Part shown: in pieces, positions 56,464-64,000 of the stretch
Layout: each line of letters opens with the position of its first letter
Numbering within the stretch: position 1 is the first letter of the stretch
Assembly (NCBI RefSeq): GCF_014204535.1
Contig: NZ_JACHLR010000013.1
Coordinates: forward strand, 62,001-126,000
Source: Novosphingobium chloroacetimidivorans
GTDB taxonomy: Bacteria; Pseudomonadota; Alphaproteobacteria; Sphingomonadales; Sphingomonadaceae
Direction: 5' to 3'
Length of the DNA: 64,000 nt
Translations under genes and position numbers: made by a program
Notes under the pieces: model-generated
Database searches by the model: none
Seen by the model: the letters and a program-made list of their open reading frames with translations, nothing else
What the model was told of the DNA's origin: nothing

Positions 56464-58629
56464 TCAGCCCTGGCTGGCGAGAACAGCCAGCAACAGCAGT
56501 GCGACGATGTTGGTGATCTTGATCATCGGGTTCACGGCCGGACCCGCGGTATCCTTGTAGGGATCGCCCACAGTGTCTCCGGTCACCGCAGCCTTGTGGG
56601 CCTCCGATCCCTTGCCGCCGTGGTGCCCATCCTCGATGTACTTCTTGGCGTTATCCCAAGCGCCGCCACCCGAGGTCATAGAGATCGCGACGAACAGGCC
56701 CGAGACGATGACGCCGAGCAGCATCGCGCCGAGGGAAGCAAAGCCCTGGCCCTGGCCAGCGACGGCGGTGATGATGAAGTACACCGCGATCGGCGAGAGC
56801 ACCGGCAGCAGTGAGGGGATGATCATCTCCTTGATCGCTGCGCGGGTGACGATGTCGACGGTCCGGGCATAGTTGGGCCGGCTGGTGCCTTCCATGATGC
56901 CGGGATTGGACCGGAACTGTTCGCGCACGTCCTCGACCACTGAGCCGGCAGCTCGCCCGACCGCGGTCATGCCGAAAGCTCCGAACAGGTACGGCAAAAG
57001 TGCGCCGAGCAGCAGGCCGACGATCACGAAGGGGTTCGAGAGCGAGAAGTCCACCACCACGTCGGGGAAGAACTCCTTGAGGTCGGTGGTGTATGCCCCG
57101 AACAGCACCAGAGCTGCGAGGGCGGCCGAGCCGATCGCGTAGCCTTTGGTCACGGCCTTGGTCGTGTTGCCGACAGCGTCGAGTGCGTCGGTTCGCTCCC
57201 GAACGCTGTCGTCGAGGCCGGCCATCTCGGCGATGCCGCCGGCATTATCCGTCACCGGACCATAGGCATCGAGCGCCACGACCATGCCGGCCAATGCCAG
57301 CAGCGCGGTCGCGGCGAAGGCCACGCCGATGATGCCGGCCAACTGGTACGTCGCCACGACCGCGACGACGATTACCAGCGTCGGCAAGGCGGTGGACTCG
57401 AGGCTGATCGCCAGTCCCTGGATGACGTTGGTGCCGTGGCCGGTTTCGCTCGCCTTGGCGATGGAGCGGACGGGGCGAAAGTTGGTGCCGGTGTAGTACT
57501 CCGTGATCCAGACGAGCAGGCCAGTGACGGCAAGCCCGATCATCATGCACCAGAACAGATCGAGCGCGGTAAACTCGGCGCCGTCGCGGGCGGCGGTGCC
57601 GAGCGCGGCCTCGGTCGTCAGCGTGTCGGTGGCAGGCTGGAGGAAGCCGGCCCCGCCGATGACGGCGTTGAGGTCCTGGAATGCGTACTGGAACACGCCG
57701 TAGATGAAGAACACTGACAGGATGACAGTGACCCAAAATCCCTTGTACAGCGCGCCCATGATCGATGCCTTGGAGCCGAGGCGCACGAAGTAGGTGCCGA
57801 TGATCGACGCGACGATGCACACGCCGCCGACGAGCAGCGGGACGGACATCAGCGTCAGCAGGTCCGCGGTGGGCGCCTTCACGAGAAGGGCGATCGAGAC
57901 CATGGTCAGGCCGATGGTCACGACGTAGGTTTCGAACAAGTCGGCGGCCATGCCGGCGCAGTCGCCGACGTTGTCGCCCACATTGTCCGCAATCACCGCG
58001 GGGTTGCGGGGATCGTCTTCGGGGATGCCGGCCTCGACTTTGCCGACGAGGTCGGCGCCGACGTCCGCCGCCTTGGTGAAGATGCCGCCGCCGAGGCGCG
58101 CGAAGATCGAGATCAGCGAGGCGCCGAATGCCAGGGCTGTCAGCGCATCGACGATCGGGCGCGCATTGGGCGCCAGCCCGGCAGGGCCGGTGAGATACCA
58201 GAAGATGCCTGCGATCGACAGCAGGCCAAGTCCCGCCACCAGCATGCCGGTGATCGCGCCGGACCTAAACGCGAGGGTGAGCCCCCCTTGCAAGGACGTG
58301 CGCGCGGCCTCGGCTGTGCGAACATTGGCGCGGACCGAGATGTTCATGCCTACGAACCCTGCCACGCCGGACAGGATCGCGCCGATCAGGAACGCCACTG
58401 TCGACAGCGTGCCGAGCGTCAGGAACAGCACCACGGCGACGAGAACGCCGACGATGGCAATGGCGGTGTACTGGCGGCCAAGGTAAGCCTTGGCGCCCTC
58501 CTGGATGGCGGCGGCGATATCCTGCATCTTTTCGTTGCCGGCGGGCGCGCCGAGCACTTGTCTACTGGTGATGATGCCGTACAGCACGGCGACCAGCCCC
58601 AGGACGATTGCGAACGTGATCAAGTCCAC
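56464..58629 (-). CDS. hppA: Membrane-bound proton-translocating pyrophosphatase
   Basis: A 721-residue integral membrane H+-PPase with about 16 helices, coupling PPi hydrolysis to proton export. Signature loops: [20 protein letters not shown] with [20 protein letters not shown], the acidic loop [20 protein letters not shown], and the C-terminal [20 protein letters not shown] with [31 protein letters not shown] has Lys and Thr at the positions that mark the K+-independent class. The start is GTG 58629, with AAGGGGAT upstream. thiL lies 121 bases upstream on the same strand. Confidence 0.95.
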   Translation of the reverse strand: MDLITFAIVLGLVAVLYGIITSRQVLGAPAGNEKMQDIAAAIQEGAKAYLGRQYTAIAIVGVLVAVVLFLTLGTLSTVAFLIGAILSGVAGFVGMNISVRANVRTAEAARTSLQGGLTLAFRSGAITGMLVAGLGLLSIAGIFWYLTGPAGLAPNARPIVDALTALAFGASLISIFARLGGGIFTKAADVGADLVGKVEAGIPEDDPRNPAVIADNVGDNVGDCAGMAADLFETYVVTIGLTMVSIALLVKAPTADLLTLMSVPLLVGGVCIVASIIGTYFVRLGSKASIMGALYKGFWVTVILSVFFIYGVFQYAFQDLNAVIGGAGFLQPATDTLTTEAALGTAARDGAEFTALDLFWCMMIGLAVTGLLVWITEYYTGTNFRPVRSIAKASETGHGTNVIQGLAISLESTALPTLVIVVAVVATYQLAGIIGVAFAATALLALAGMVVALDAYGPVTDNAGGIAEMAGLDDSVRERTDALDAVGNTTKAVTKGYAIGSAALAALVLFGAYTTDLKEFFPDVVVDFSLSNPFVIVGLLLGALLPYLFGAFGMTAVGRAAGSVVEDVREQFRSNPGIMEGTSRPNYARTVDIVTRAAIKEMIIPSLLPVLSPIAVYFIITAVAGQGQGFASLGAMLLGVIVSGLFVAISMTSGGGAWDNAKKYIEDGHHGGKGSEAHKAAVTGDTVGDPYKDTAGPAVNPMIKITNIVALLLLAVLASQG

Positions 58630-58750
58630 GCAACATCCCCTTTTCCCATTGTTTATCTTTTATTAGGCAACGTTGTTCGCTGCTCTAAGGACAAGGGCTA
58701 TAGAGTGGCTGCGGTACTGGCAAGCCGGGATTGTGGCGCGCGAGCTGGCG

Positions 58751-59719
58751 TCAGCTTTGGTGTTCGTAGCCAAGACTTGCCGGGAGGGGCACGCGCTGGC
58801 CGTTGTACGCCAGCTGCAATCCCTCGCCTGCGCTCAGCCGGCCCACGCGATGGAGCGGACGGTCATGCTCGGTCGCATGCGCCAGCAGGGTGGGCTCCTG
58901 CGCACGAGGCGCCGCGAACAGGAGCTGGTAGTCATCTCCGGCCGTCGCGGCGAAAAGGCGGGCGGCAAGGTCCTCACCCTTCGCGTGGCGAAAGGCCGGT
59001 GACAAGGGGACTGCGTCCAGGTCGATCTCGATGGCCACACGGCTAGCCCTGGCAAGCCGTGCCGCATCGATCAGCAGCCCATCGGACACGTCCATCATAG
59101 CGCTCACGAGCGGGGCGATAGCAACCCCCAGAGCGACGCTTGGCCTGGGCGTGCGGTATGCAGCAACCAACGCCGCGCGACTGGGCGGATCGGCATCGGC
59201 CTGGCCGCACAGGATCGCGAGCCCCGCGCCTGCGTCGCCAATCGAGCCACTGACCCAGAGGTCGTCACCGGCCCGGGCTCCGGAGCGCGAAGGAACCGGC
59301 GCTTCGCTGCGCGGTTCACCGAGGGCAACAAGGGCGAAGCTGCGCGCCGATGGGGCCGGCTCCCGCACCGTATCGCCACCAAGAAGGGGGATGGCGAAGT
59401 GTTCGCAGGCGCTCCGAAGCCCTGCCAGGAACGCGCAGTTCCATGAGCTGTCCTGCGCGAGCGGATAGCTGAGCAGGCAGCCCCTCGGCACTGCCCCCTT
59501 GGCGGCAAGGTCCGATACGTTGGTGGCGACGAGCTTCCAGGCGACCGTGTCGGCGGGATCCTCGGCGAGGAAGTGCACGCCCTCGACGACAGTATCCATG
59601 GTCAGCACCAGGCGCGTCCCGCCTAGGTGAAGAACGGCCGCGTCGTCTTCGAGCCCTCGTGCCGCAGGCGAAGTGGCTATAGCCCTGAGGGCAGCGATGA
59701 AGGCCGCCTCACTGGCCAT
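58751..59719 (-). CDS. thiL: Thiamine-monophosphate kinase
   Basis: A 322-residue PurM-like ATP-dependent kinase making thiamin diphosphate from thiamin phosphate. LEDDAAVLHLGGTRLVLTMDTVVEGVHF, AWKLVATNVSDLAAKGAVPR, PLLGGDTV, LWVSGSIGDAGAGLAI, MMDVSDGLLIDAARLARAS and AGDDYQLLFAAP are the expected metal- and substrate-binding segments. ATG 59719 begins 5 bases after nusB ends, so it is part of the hisG-hisD-nusB-thiL cluster. The pairing of nusB and thiL is common in proteobacteria. Confidence 0.93.
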   Translation of the reverse strand: MASEAAFIAALRAIATSPAARGLEDDAAVLHLGGTRLVLTMDTVVEGVHFLAEDPADTVAWKLVATNVSDLAAKGAVPRGCLLSYPLAQDSSWNCAFLAGLRSACEHFAIPLLGGDTVREPAPSARSFALVALGEPRSEAPVPSRSGARAGDDLWVSGSIGDAGAGLAILCGQADADPPSRAALVAAYRTPRPSVALGVAIAPLVSAMMDVSDGLLIDAARLARASRVAIEIDLDAVPLSPAFRHAKGEDLAARLFAATAGDDYQLLFAAPRAQEPTLLAHATEHDRPLHRVGRLSAGEGLQLAYNGQRVPLPASLGYEHQS

Positions 59720-59724
59720 ATGCC

Positions 59725-60168
59725 TCAGCGAACCTGCTTGCCGACCGCGTCCAGCACACCGTTCACGAACTTGGCCTCGCGCGCATCGAAGAAGGCGTGG
59801 GCGACATCGAGGTATTCGCTGATGGCGCTTCCGGTGGGCACGTCAGGACGGGCCATGAGTTCCCAGGCGCCGGCACGCAAGATCTGCAACATGGTCCGAT
59901 CAAGTCGCGCCAGCGACCATCCCTGCGCCAGCTTGGCCGCCAGCAGGGTGTCGATCTCTTCGCGGCGGGCGAGCACGCCCTTCACGACATCGTCGAAGAA
60001 CGCCACTTCGGCGTCTGCGTACTGGTCCTCGTCGATCTGCGCCCCAAGGCGGTGGCGGTGGAACTCGTCGAGAAGCTGCGCCTGCGGCGTGCTCTCCATC
60101 TCGTGCTGGTAGAGGGCCTGCACGGCGGCAAGCCGCGCGGCGGAACGCTCTTTCGGTTTGGCAGTCAT
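59725..60168 (-). CDS. nusB: Transcription antitermination factor NusB
   Basis: A 147-residue all-helical NusB: ARLAAVQALYQHEMESTPQA, EFHRHRLGAQID, AEVAFFDDVVKGVLARREEI, WSLARLDRTMLQILRAGAWE and ISEYLDVAHAFFDAREAKFVNGVLDAVGK, as in the family. It binds boxA with S10 in rRNA antitermination. ATG 60168 overlaps the hisD stop as ATGA. Confidence 0.94.
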   Translation of the reverse strand: MTAKPKERSAARLAAVQALYQHEMESTPQAQLLDEFHRHRLGAQIDEDQYADAEVAFFDDVVKGVLARREEIDTLLAAKLAQGWSLARLDRTMLQILRAGAWELMARPDVPTGSAISEYLDVAHAFFDAREAKFVNGVLDAVGKQVR

Positions 60169-61457
60169 ATTCCCAGTCTCGTTTCGATCGAGCGCGCGTG
60201 GGCCGGCAGGCCCTCGGCCTCGGCCAGGGCGATGGCGGCAGGGCCGATCGCGGCGAGCGCACGCTCGCTCAGTTGGATGAAGCTGGTGCGCTTCATGAAG
60301 TCGAGCACCGACAGGCCGGATGCGAAACGTGCGCGGCGGCCGGTGGGCAACACATGGTTGGGGCCAGCGACATAGTCGCCGACGGCCTCCGGGGTGTGCC
60401 GGCCGAGGAACACGCTGCCGGCATGGCGGATGCGGGCGAACAGGGCTTCCGGGTCGTCGGTCGCGATCTCGACGTGCTCGGCTGCAAGGGCATTGGCGAG
60501 CGCCGGTGCCTCTTCCAGGCTTTCGACCTCGATGATGACGCCGTGCTTGTGCCAGCTCTGGTCGGCCACCCGCGCGGTCTGAAGCATGGCGATCTCGACG
60601 CCGACGCGATCCGCCACCGTGTCGGCGAACAGCGGATCGTCGGTGATCAGGATCGATTGCGAGGAGGGGTCATGCTCTGCCTGGCTGAGCAGGTCGGCGG
60701 CGATCCACTCCGGGTCGTTGCGGCCATCGGCGATGACGAGGATCTCGCTCGGGCCCGCGACCATGTCGATGCCGACGACGCCGAAAAGCTGGCGCTTGGC
60801 TTCGGCGACCCAGGCGTTGCCGGGCCCGGTGATGACGTCGACGGCATGGATGCGCTGCGTGCCATAGGCCAGCGCCCCGACCGCCTGCGCCCCGCCGATG
60901 CGCCAGATCTCGTCCACCCCGGCCAGGTGAGCCGCGGCCAGGACCAGTGGATTGATGACCCCCTTGGGTGTGGGCGTCACGACAACCAGTCGCTCCACGC
61001 CCGCAACCTTGGCGGGAATGGCATTCATCAGCAGAGAGGAGGGATACGCGGCCCGCCCGCCGGGAACGTAGAGACCGGCGGCGTCTACGGGCAGCCACTT
61101 GGCGCCGAGCCGCACGCCAGCCTCGTCCGTGTAGTCGCGGTCTTCCGGCTTTTGCGCTTCGTGGTACGTCCGGATGCGCTCGGCCGCGAGTTCCAGTGCA
61201 GCGCGCAGCTCTGGCTTCAATGCGTCAAAGGCATCGCGGCAGGCGGCCGCCTCGATCCGCCACGAGGCCTCGTAGGTAAGGCCATGACTATCGAAGCGGC
61301 GGGTATAATCCACGAGTGCTTCGTCGCCGCGGCGGCGCACGTCGGCCAGGATAAGCCCTACATCGCGCGCGACATCCTCGTCACTTTCGCGGCGCTCGCG
61401 CACCAGGCGCCGAAAGACCGCCTCGAATTCGCGGTCACGGGTCGATAGGCGCAGCAT
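60165..61457 (-). CDS. hisD: Histidinol dehydrogenase
   Basis: A 430-residue zinc enzyme for the last two steps of histidine synthesis. Segments seen: AGLYVPGGRAAYPSSLLMNA, RIGGAQAVGALAYGT, DVITGPGNAWVAEAKRQLFG, DMVAGPSEILVIAD, LLSQAEHDPSSQSILITDD with Gln and His zinc ligands, HAGSVFLGRHTPEAVGDYVAGPNHVLPTG with the catalytic Glu-His pair, and a C-terminal GLPAHARSIETRLG. It overlaps hisG by one base (TGATG) and nusB by four bases, so the four genes form one tightly packed operon. Confidence 0.95.
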   Translation of the reverse strand: MLRLSTRDREFEAVFRRLVRERRESDEDVARDVGLILADVRRRGDEALVDYTRRFDSHGLTYEASWRIEAAACRDAFDALKPELRAALELAAERIRTYHEAQKPEDRDYTDEAGVRLGAKWLPVDAAGLYVPGGRAAYPSSLLMNAIPAKVAGVERLVVVTPTPKGVINPLVLAAAHLAGVDEIWRIGGAQAVGALAYGTQRIHAVDVITGPGNAWVAEAKRQLFGVVGIDMVAGPSEILVIADGRNDPEWIAADLLSQAEHDPSSQSILITDDPLFADTVADRVGVEIAMLQTARVADQSWHKHGVIIEVESLEEAPALANALAAEHVEIATDDPEALFARIRHAGSVFLGRHTPEAVGDYVAGPNHVLPTGRRARFASGLSVLDFMKRTSFIQLSERALAAIGPAAIALAEAEGLPAHARSIETRLGI

Positions 61458-62110
61458 CAGGCCGCCTTCCGCTCGCTGACGAGCGCCCGGAAGCGCTCCA
61501 CCAAGGCGCCGACACGTTCGTCGGTCTTGAGCGCGGCGCGATTGACGATCAGGCGGGCCGATATGTCCAGGATACGGCTCGTCTCGACCAAGCCGTTCTC
61601 GCGCAGGGTGCGTCCGGTGGAGACGAGGTCGACGATGCGGCTCGCAAGCCCCAGACTGGGCGCGAGTTCCATGGCGCCGTTGAGCTTCACGACTTCGGCC
61701 TGGATGCCGAGCCGCTCGTAGTGGCGGCGCGTCAGGCTGGGATACTTGCTGGCGACGCGCAGGTGCGACGGCATCGCGCCGGCGGTCTGGCCTTCGGGCT
61801 CGGCGACGGACAAGCGGCAGTGGCCGATGTCAAGGTCCACGGGCGCGTAGAGGTCGGAATAGGCGAACTCCTCGACGACATCCGAGCCGACGATGCCTGC
61901 CTGCGCGGCGCCATGCGCGACGAAGGTGGCGACATCGAAGGCCCGCACGCGGATCAGGCGCATCTGCGCATCCTCGCACGCGAACGACAGCGCGCGAGAC
62001 TTCTTGTCATGGAATTCGGCTTCGGGCACCACCCCCGCACGCGCCATCAGCGGCAACGCCTCGTCGAGGATGCGGCCCTTAGGCACGGCAAAGATCAGCG
62101 GATCAGGCAT
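61457..62110 (-). CDS. hisG: ATP phosphoribosyltransferase, short form HisG
   Basis: A 217-residue catalytic subunit for the first step of histidine synthesis: [40 protein letters not shown] with [59 protein letters not shown]. It lacks the C-terminal regulatory ACT-like domain, so it is the short (HisGS) type that normally needs HisZ; hisZ is not in the window. First gene of the hisG-hisD-nusB-thiL cluster, divergent from the DUF2332 gene with about 50 bases between start codons. Confidence 0.94.
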   Translation of the reverse strand: MPDPLIFAVPKGRILDEALPLMARAGVVPEAEFHDKKSRALSFACEDAQMRLIRVRAFDVATFVAHGAAQAGIVGSDVVEEFAYSDLYAPVDLDIGHCRLSVAEPEGQTAGAMPSHLRVASKYPSLTRRHYERLGIQAEVVKLNGAMELAPSLGLASRIVDLVSTGRTLRENGLVETSRILDISARLIVNRAALKTDERVGALVERFRALVSERKAA

Positions 62111-62163
62111 GGCCGCGGGCCTTACGCGGCATGCCGGCGAAGGGCAACATGGGAGCGCGCATT

Positions 62164-63225
62164 ATGGATGCCGGAACCAGCTTCGCAGGGGACGTTCGCC
62201 AGGCTTTCGACAATCAGGTCGATTACTGCGAACGTAACGGTGCCGGCATCACCGCTCGCGTGGTTCGAGCCCTGCGCGATGTCCTGCGCCACGACGACGA
62301 CGTGCCGTTCCTAGCCCGCATCCGAGACTGGCCGGGCGTGGCTCTGGCGGATGGCCTTCCGTTGCGCGCTGCCGGAGCCCTGCATGGCCTGCACCTGAGC
62401 GGCCAAGCGCCAGAACTCGGGCCGGTCTACGCCGGCGAACCTGTCGATGGTGAGGCAATCCTGCGCGCGGTCGCAAGGGCGCACTCGAACTGGTTGCTGC
62501 CGTGGCTGGACGGGCCACCACAAACCAACGAGGCGGGGCGATCGTCAAGCTTTGCCGCCGGCATGCTGTGGCTGGTCGACCAAGGTCTGCCGAACCGGGT
62601 CGAGCCGTTCGAGATCGGCTCGAGCGCGGGCATCAACCTGATGATGGATCGCTTCGCCTGGGACCTGGGCGGCGTGGTCGTCGGCGCCAGCGATCCGATC
62701 CTGTCCTTCAAACCCGAGTGGCGCGGCCCACCGCCACCACGGCACGACCTTTCGATCGCTGCACCGAGCGGGTGCGACGTGGCACCGCTCGATCTCACTG
62801 ATCCGGCGCAGGCGTTAAGGCTCAAGGCTTATATCTGGCCCGAGCACACCGAACGCTTTGCCCGGCTTGAGGCGGCGATCGCCGAGGCTGCCATCCGTCC
62901 GCCTCGGTTGACCCGGATGCACGCAGCGGACTTCGTAGAACAGCAACTCGCGAGCCCACAGGCCGAGGGGACGACCCGCGTGCTGGTCCACTCGATCGTG
63001 TGGCAGTATCTGCCCGACGAAGAAAAGAAGCGCATCACGGCGGCTATGAACGCGGCAGGTGCTCGGGCGACCCGTGAGCGTGCGCTCGCCTGGATCGCTC
63101 TGGAAGCGGATCGCGTGGCGATGGCTCACAGCCTGCAGGTCCGCTACTGCCCGGGCCATGGCGAGATCCACCGGGTTGCCGCCGCCCATGCACACGGTGC
63201 GTGGGTGAAGTGGCTCGGCGCTTAA
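62164..63225 (+). CDS. DUF2332 family protein
   Basis: A 353-residue cytoplasmic protein of the DUF2332 family. Conserved parts are the N-terminal DVRQAFDNQVDYCERNGAGI, QTNEAGRSSSFAAGMLWLVD, RVEPFEIGSSAGINLMMDRF (an ExGxSxGxN pattern like a methyltransferase nucleotide-binding turn), GCDVAPLDLTDPAQALRLKA followed by YIWPEHTERFARLE, VLVHSIVWQYLP and the C-terminal VRYCPGHGEIHRVAAAHAHG. The fold looks like a class I methyltransferase, but no activity is known. ATG 62164 has GGGAG upstream and is preferred to the frame start at 62131. Confidence 0.85.
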   Translation: MDAGTSFAGDVRQAFDNQVDYCERNGAGITARVVRALRDVLRHDDDVPFLARIRDWPGVALADGLPLRAAGALHGLHLSGQAPELGPVYAGEPVDGEAILRAVARAHSNWLLPWLDGPPQTNEAGRSSSFAAGMLWLVDQGLPNRVEPFEIGSSAGINLMMDRFAWDLGGVVVGASDPILSFKPEWRGPPPPRHDLSIAAPSGCDVAPLDLTDPAQALRLKAYIWPEHTERFARLEAAIAEAAIRPPRLTRMHAADFVEQQLASPQAEGTTRVLVHSIVWQYLPDEEKKRITAAMNAAGARATRERALAWIALEADRVAMAHSLQVRYCPGHGEIHRVAAAHAHGAWVKWLGA

Positions 63226-63506
63226 CTTTCGCCGGGCGCGCGCAATTTCAAGGCGAGGGCGTGGACGCGCTGGCCAGGAATGTCGCCGAGTGCCGCATTG
63301 ACCATGCGCTGTCGCTGCAATCGCGATACGCCGGCAAAGCGAGCGCTTTCGATCTCTACGGTGAAATGCGATTCTCCGCTGCCGTCGTCGCCAGCGTGGC
63401 CATGGTGACGCGCGCTGTCGTTCGCGACATCGAGGTAAGTGGGGGCGAAGGCGTCGGTCAAAAGCCGTCGTATTTCCTGAGCAATCGGTCCGGTCATGCC
63501 TTCCAT
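63222..63506 (-). CDS. BolA-family protein
   Basis: A 94-residue (91 from ATG 63497) BolA-like protein: the N-terminal helix IAQEIRRLLTDAFAPTYLDV, then NDSARHHGHAGDDGSGESHF and TVEIESARFAGVSRLQRQRM, ending with VHALALKLRAP. The His-rich HHGHAG and the C-terminal His in VHALALKL match the residues that share a [2Fe-2S] cluster with monothiol glutaredoxins. Next to a divergently transcribed J-domain gene, an arrangement I recognise from related genomes. Confidence 0.88.
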   Translation of the reverse strand: MEGMTGPIAQEIRRLLTDAFAPTYLDVANDSARHHGHAGDDGSGESHFTVEIESARFAGVSRLQRQRMVNAALGDIPGQRVHALALKLRAPGES

Positions 63507-63536
63507 TTAGAGCATTGCTCTCCCATCTGAAAGCCG

Positions 63537-64000
63537 GTGAGCAAGCACAGATTTCACGGAAGATTCGAGGCGACCGGACGCGCGTGCAGTTGGCCTGGGT
63601 GCGACGATGCAGGCGAGTTTCGCGCGCCGGGAGGCCGCCCCTCGGGGTTCGATGGGCCGGGCGATTATCGCTGGTTCTGCCTCGACCACGTGCGCCAGTT
63701 CAACTCCGGGTACGACTACTTCGACGGGATGAGTTCGGAAGAGATTTTCCACGCCCAATCCCCGCTTCATGGCTGGGCGGAGACGACCCGCGCCTTCCGC
63801 CCGGACGCCGGAGTGGACGATGTGCCGCGCTGGGCGGACTTCTCGGACCCCCTAGAAGCGATCAGTGCCAGGGCACGGGCGCATGTGCGCGAACGCCGCG
63901 AGCAGATGCGCGCGCAGGCAAGCGGCTTCACCCCGGACGAGCAACGTGCCCTAACTGCGCTAGGTCTCGACGTGGATGCGGATCGCAAGGGTCTGCGGCG
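63537..64000 (+). CDS. J-domain protein (5' part; continues past the window)
   Basis: An open frame from GTG 63537 (in-frame TGA just upstream at 63528) to the window end, at least 154 residues. It begins VSKHRFHGRFEATGRACSWP, then GDYRWFCLDHVRQFNSGYDYF, MSSEEIFHAQSPLHGW, RWADFSDPLEAISARARAHV and FTPDEQRALTALGLDVDADR. This matches a DnaJ-like co-chaperone family of sphingomonads in which an N-terminal CxxC-type region (CSWPGCDDAGEFRAP) precedes a C-terminal J domain; only the first turn of the J domain (ALGLDVDADRKGLR) is in the window. It would stimulate DnaK. Divergent from bolA. Confidence 0.8.
   Translation, partial: MSKHRFHGRFEATGRACSWPGCDDAGEFRAPGGRPSGFDGPGDYRWFCLDHVRQFNSGYDYFDGMSSEEIFHAQSPLHGWAETTRAFRPDAGVDDVPRWADFSDPLEAISARARAHVRERREQMRAQASGFTPDEQRALTALGLDVDADRKGLR

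Overview
The window looks like chromosomal DNA from a sphingomonad alphaproteobacterium (Novosphingobium/Sphingomonas-like). This is inferred from high GC, a TCA operon with odhAB-type genes, an alphaproteobacterial NDUFS4-like complex I accessory subunit, a K+-independent-type H+-pyrophosphatase, and several dispersed palindromic repeat families. No replication origin, rRNA operon, CRISPR array or intact insertion sequence was seen. Both window edges are open: a J-domain protein gene runs off the right end, and the first ~220 bases hold nothing assignable.

Layout. 0-10 kb: GlcG/HbpS-like protein, acetyl-CoA synthetase, tRNA-Pro(GGG), the Sec accessory genes yajC-secD-secF, a GT4 glycosyltransferase, an XRE regulator and a Tat-exported DUF885 protein. 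10-20 kb: Uup-type ABC-F ATPase, a PepSY protein followed by a response regulator/histidine kinase pair, chorismate mutase divergent from a polyprenyl diphosphate synthase, a small acidic protein with its own terminator, HrpB helicase and the complex I accessory subunit. 20-27 kb: a YefM/YoeB toxin-antitoxin pair directly upstream of the SRP RNA gene, then dnaX-ybaB, an apparently frameshifted MAPEG gene, lon and asd. 27-36 kb: a minus-strand TCA operon, mdh - exported protein of unknown function - sucD - sucA - sucB - lpd, without sucC next to sucD. 36-44 kb: SleB-type hydrolase, then a cobalamin riboswitch driving btuB-btuF-btuC-btuD with four-base overlaps, then a muramidase-type lysin. 44-51 kb: M28 peptidase coupled to rlpA, small unknown genes, and uvrA. 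51-54.6 kb: an accessory patch with a stand-alone AT-richer reverse transcriptase, two 138-bp direct repeats in its upstream region, and a divergent HTH-like ORF that reads through repeat DNA. 54-64 kb: cupin-like and GNAT genes, hppA, the overlapping hisG-hisD-nusB-thiL cluster, DUF2332, BolA and the partial J-domain gene.

The most notable signals are: (i) the reverse transcriptase with a duplicated 138-bp upstream segment and a short ORF that overlaps its start codon, a candidate defence-type or otherwise uncharacterised RT locus; (ii) two genes that appear to have absorbed dispersed palindromic repeats in frame, uvrA (an internal 69-bp inverted repeat) and rlpA (about 50 extra residues before its lipoprotein signal); and (iii) the uncharacterised exported protein sitting in the sucC slot of the TCA operon. 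All functional calls come from reading the sequence and family knowledge; no database search was run.
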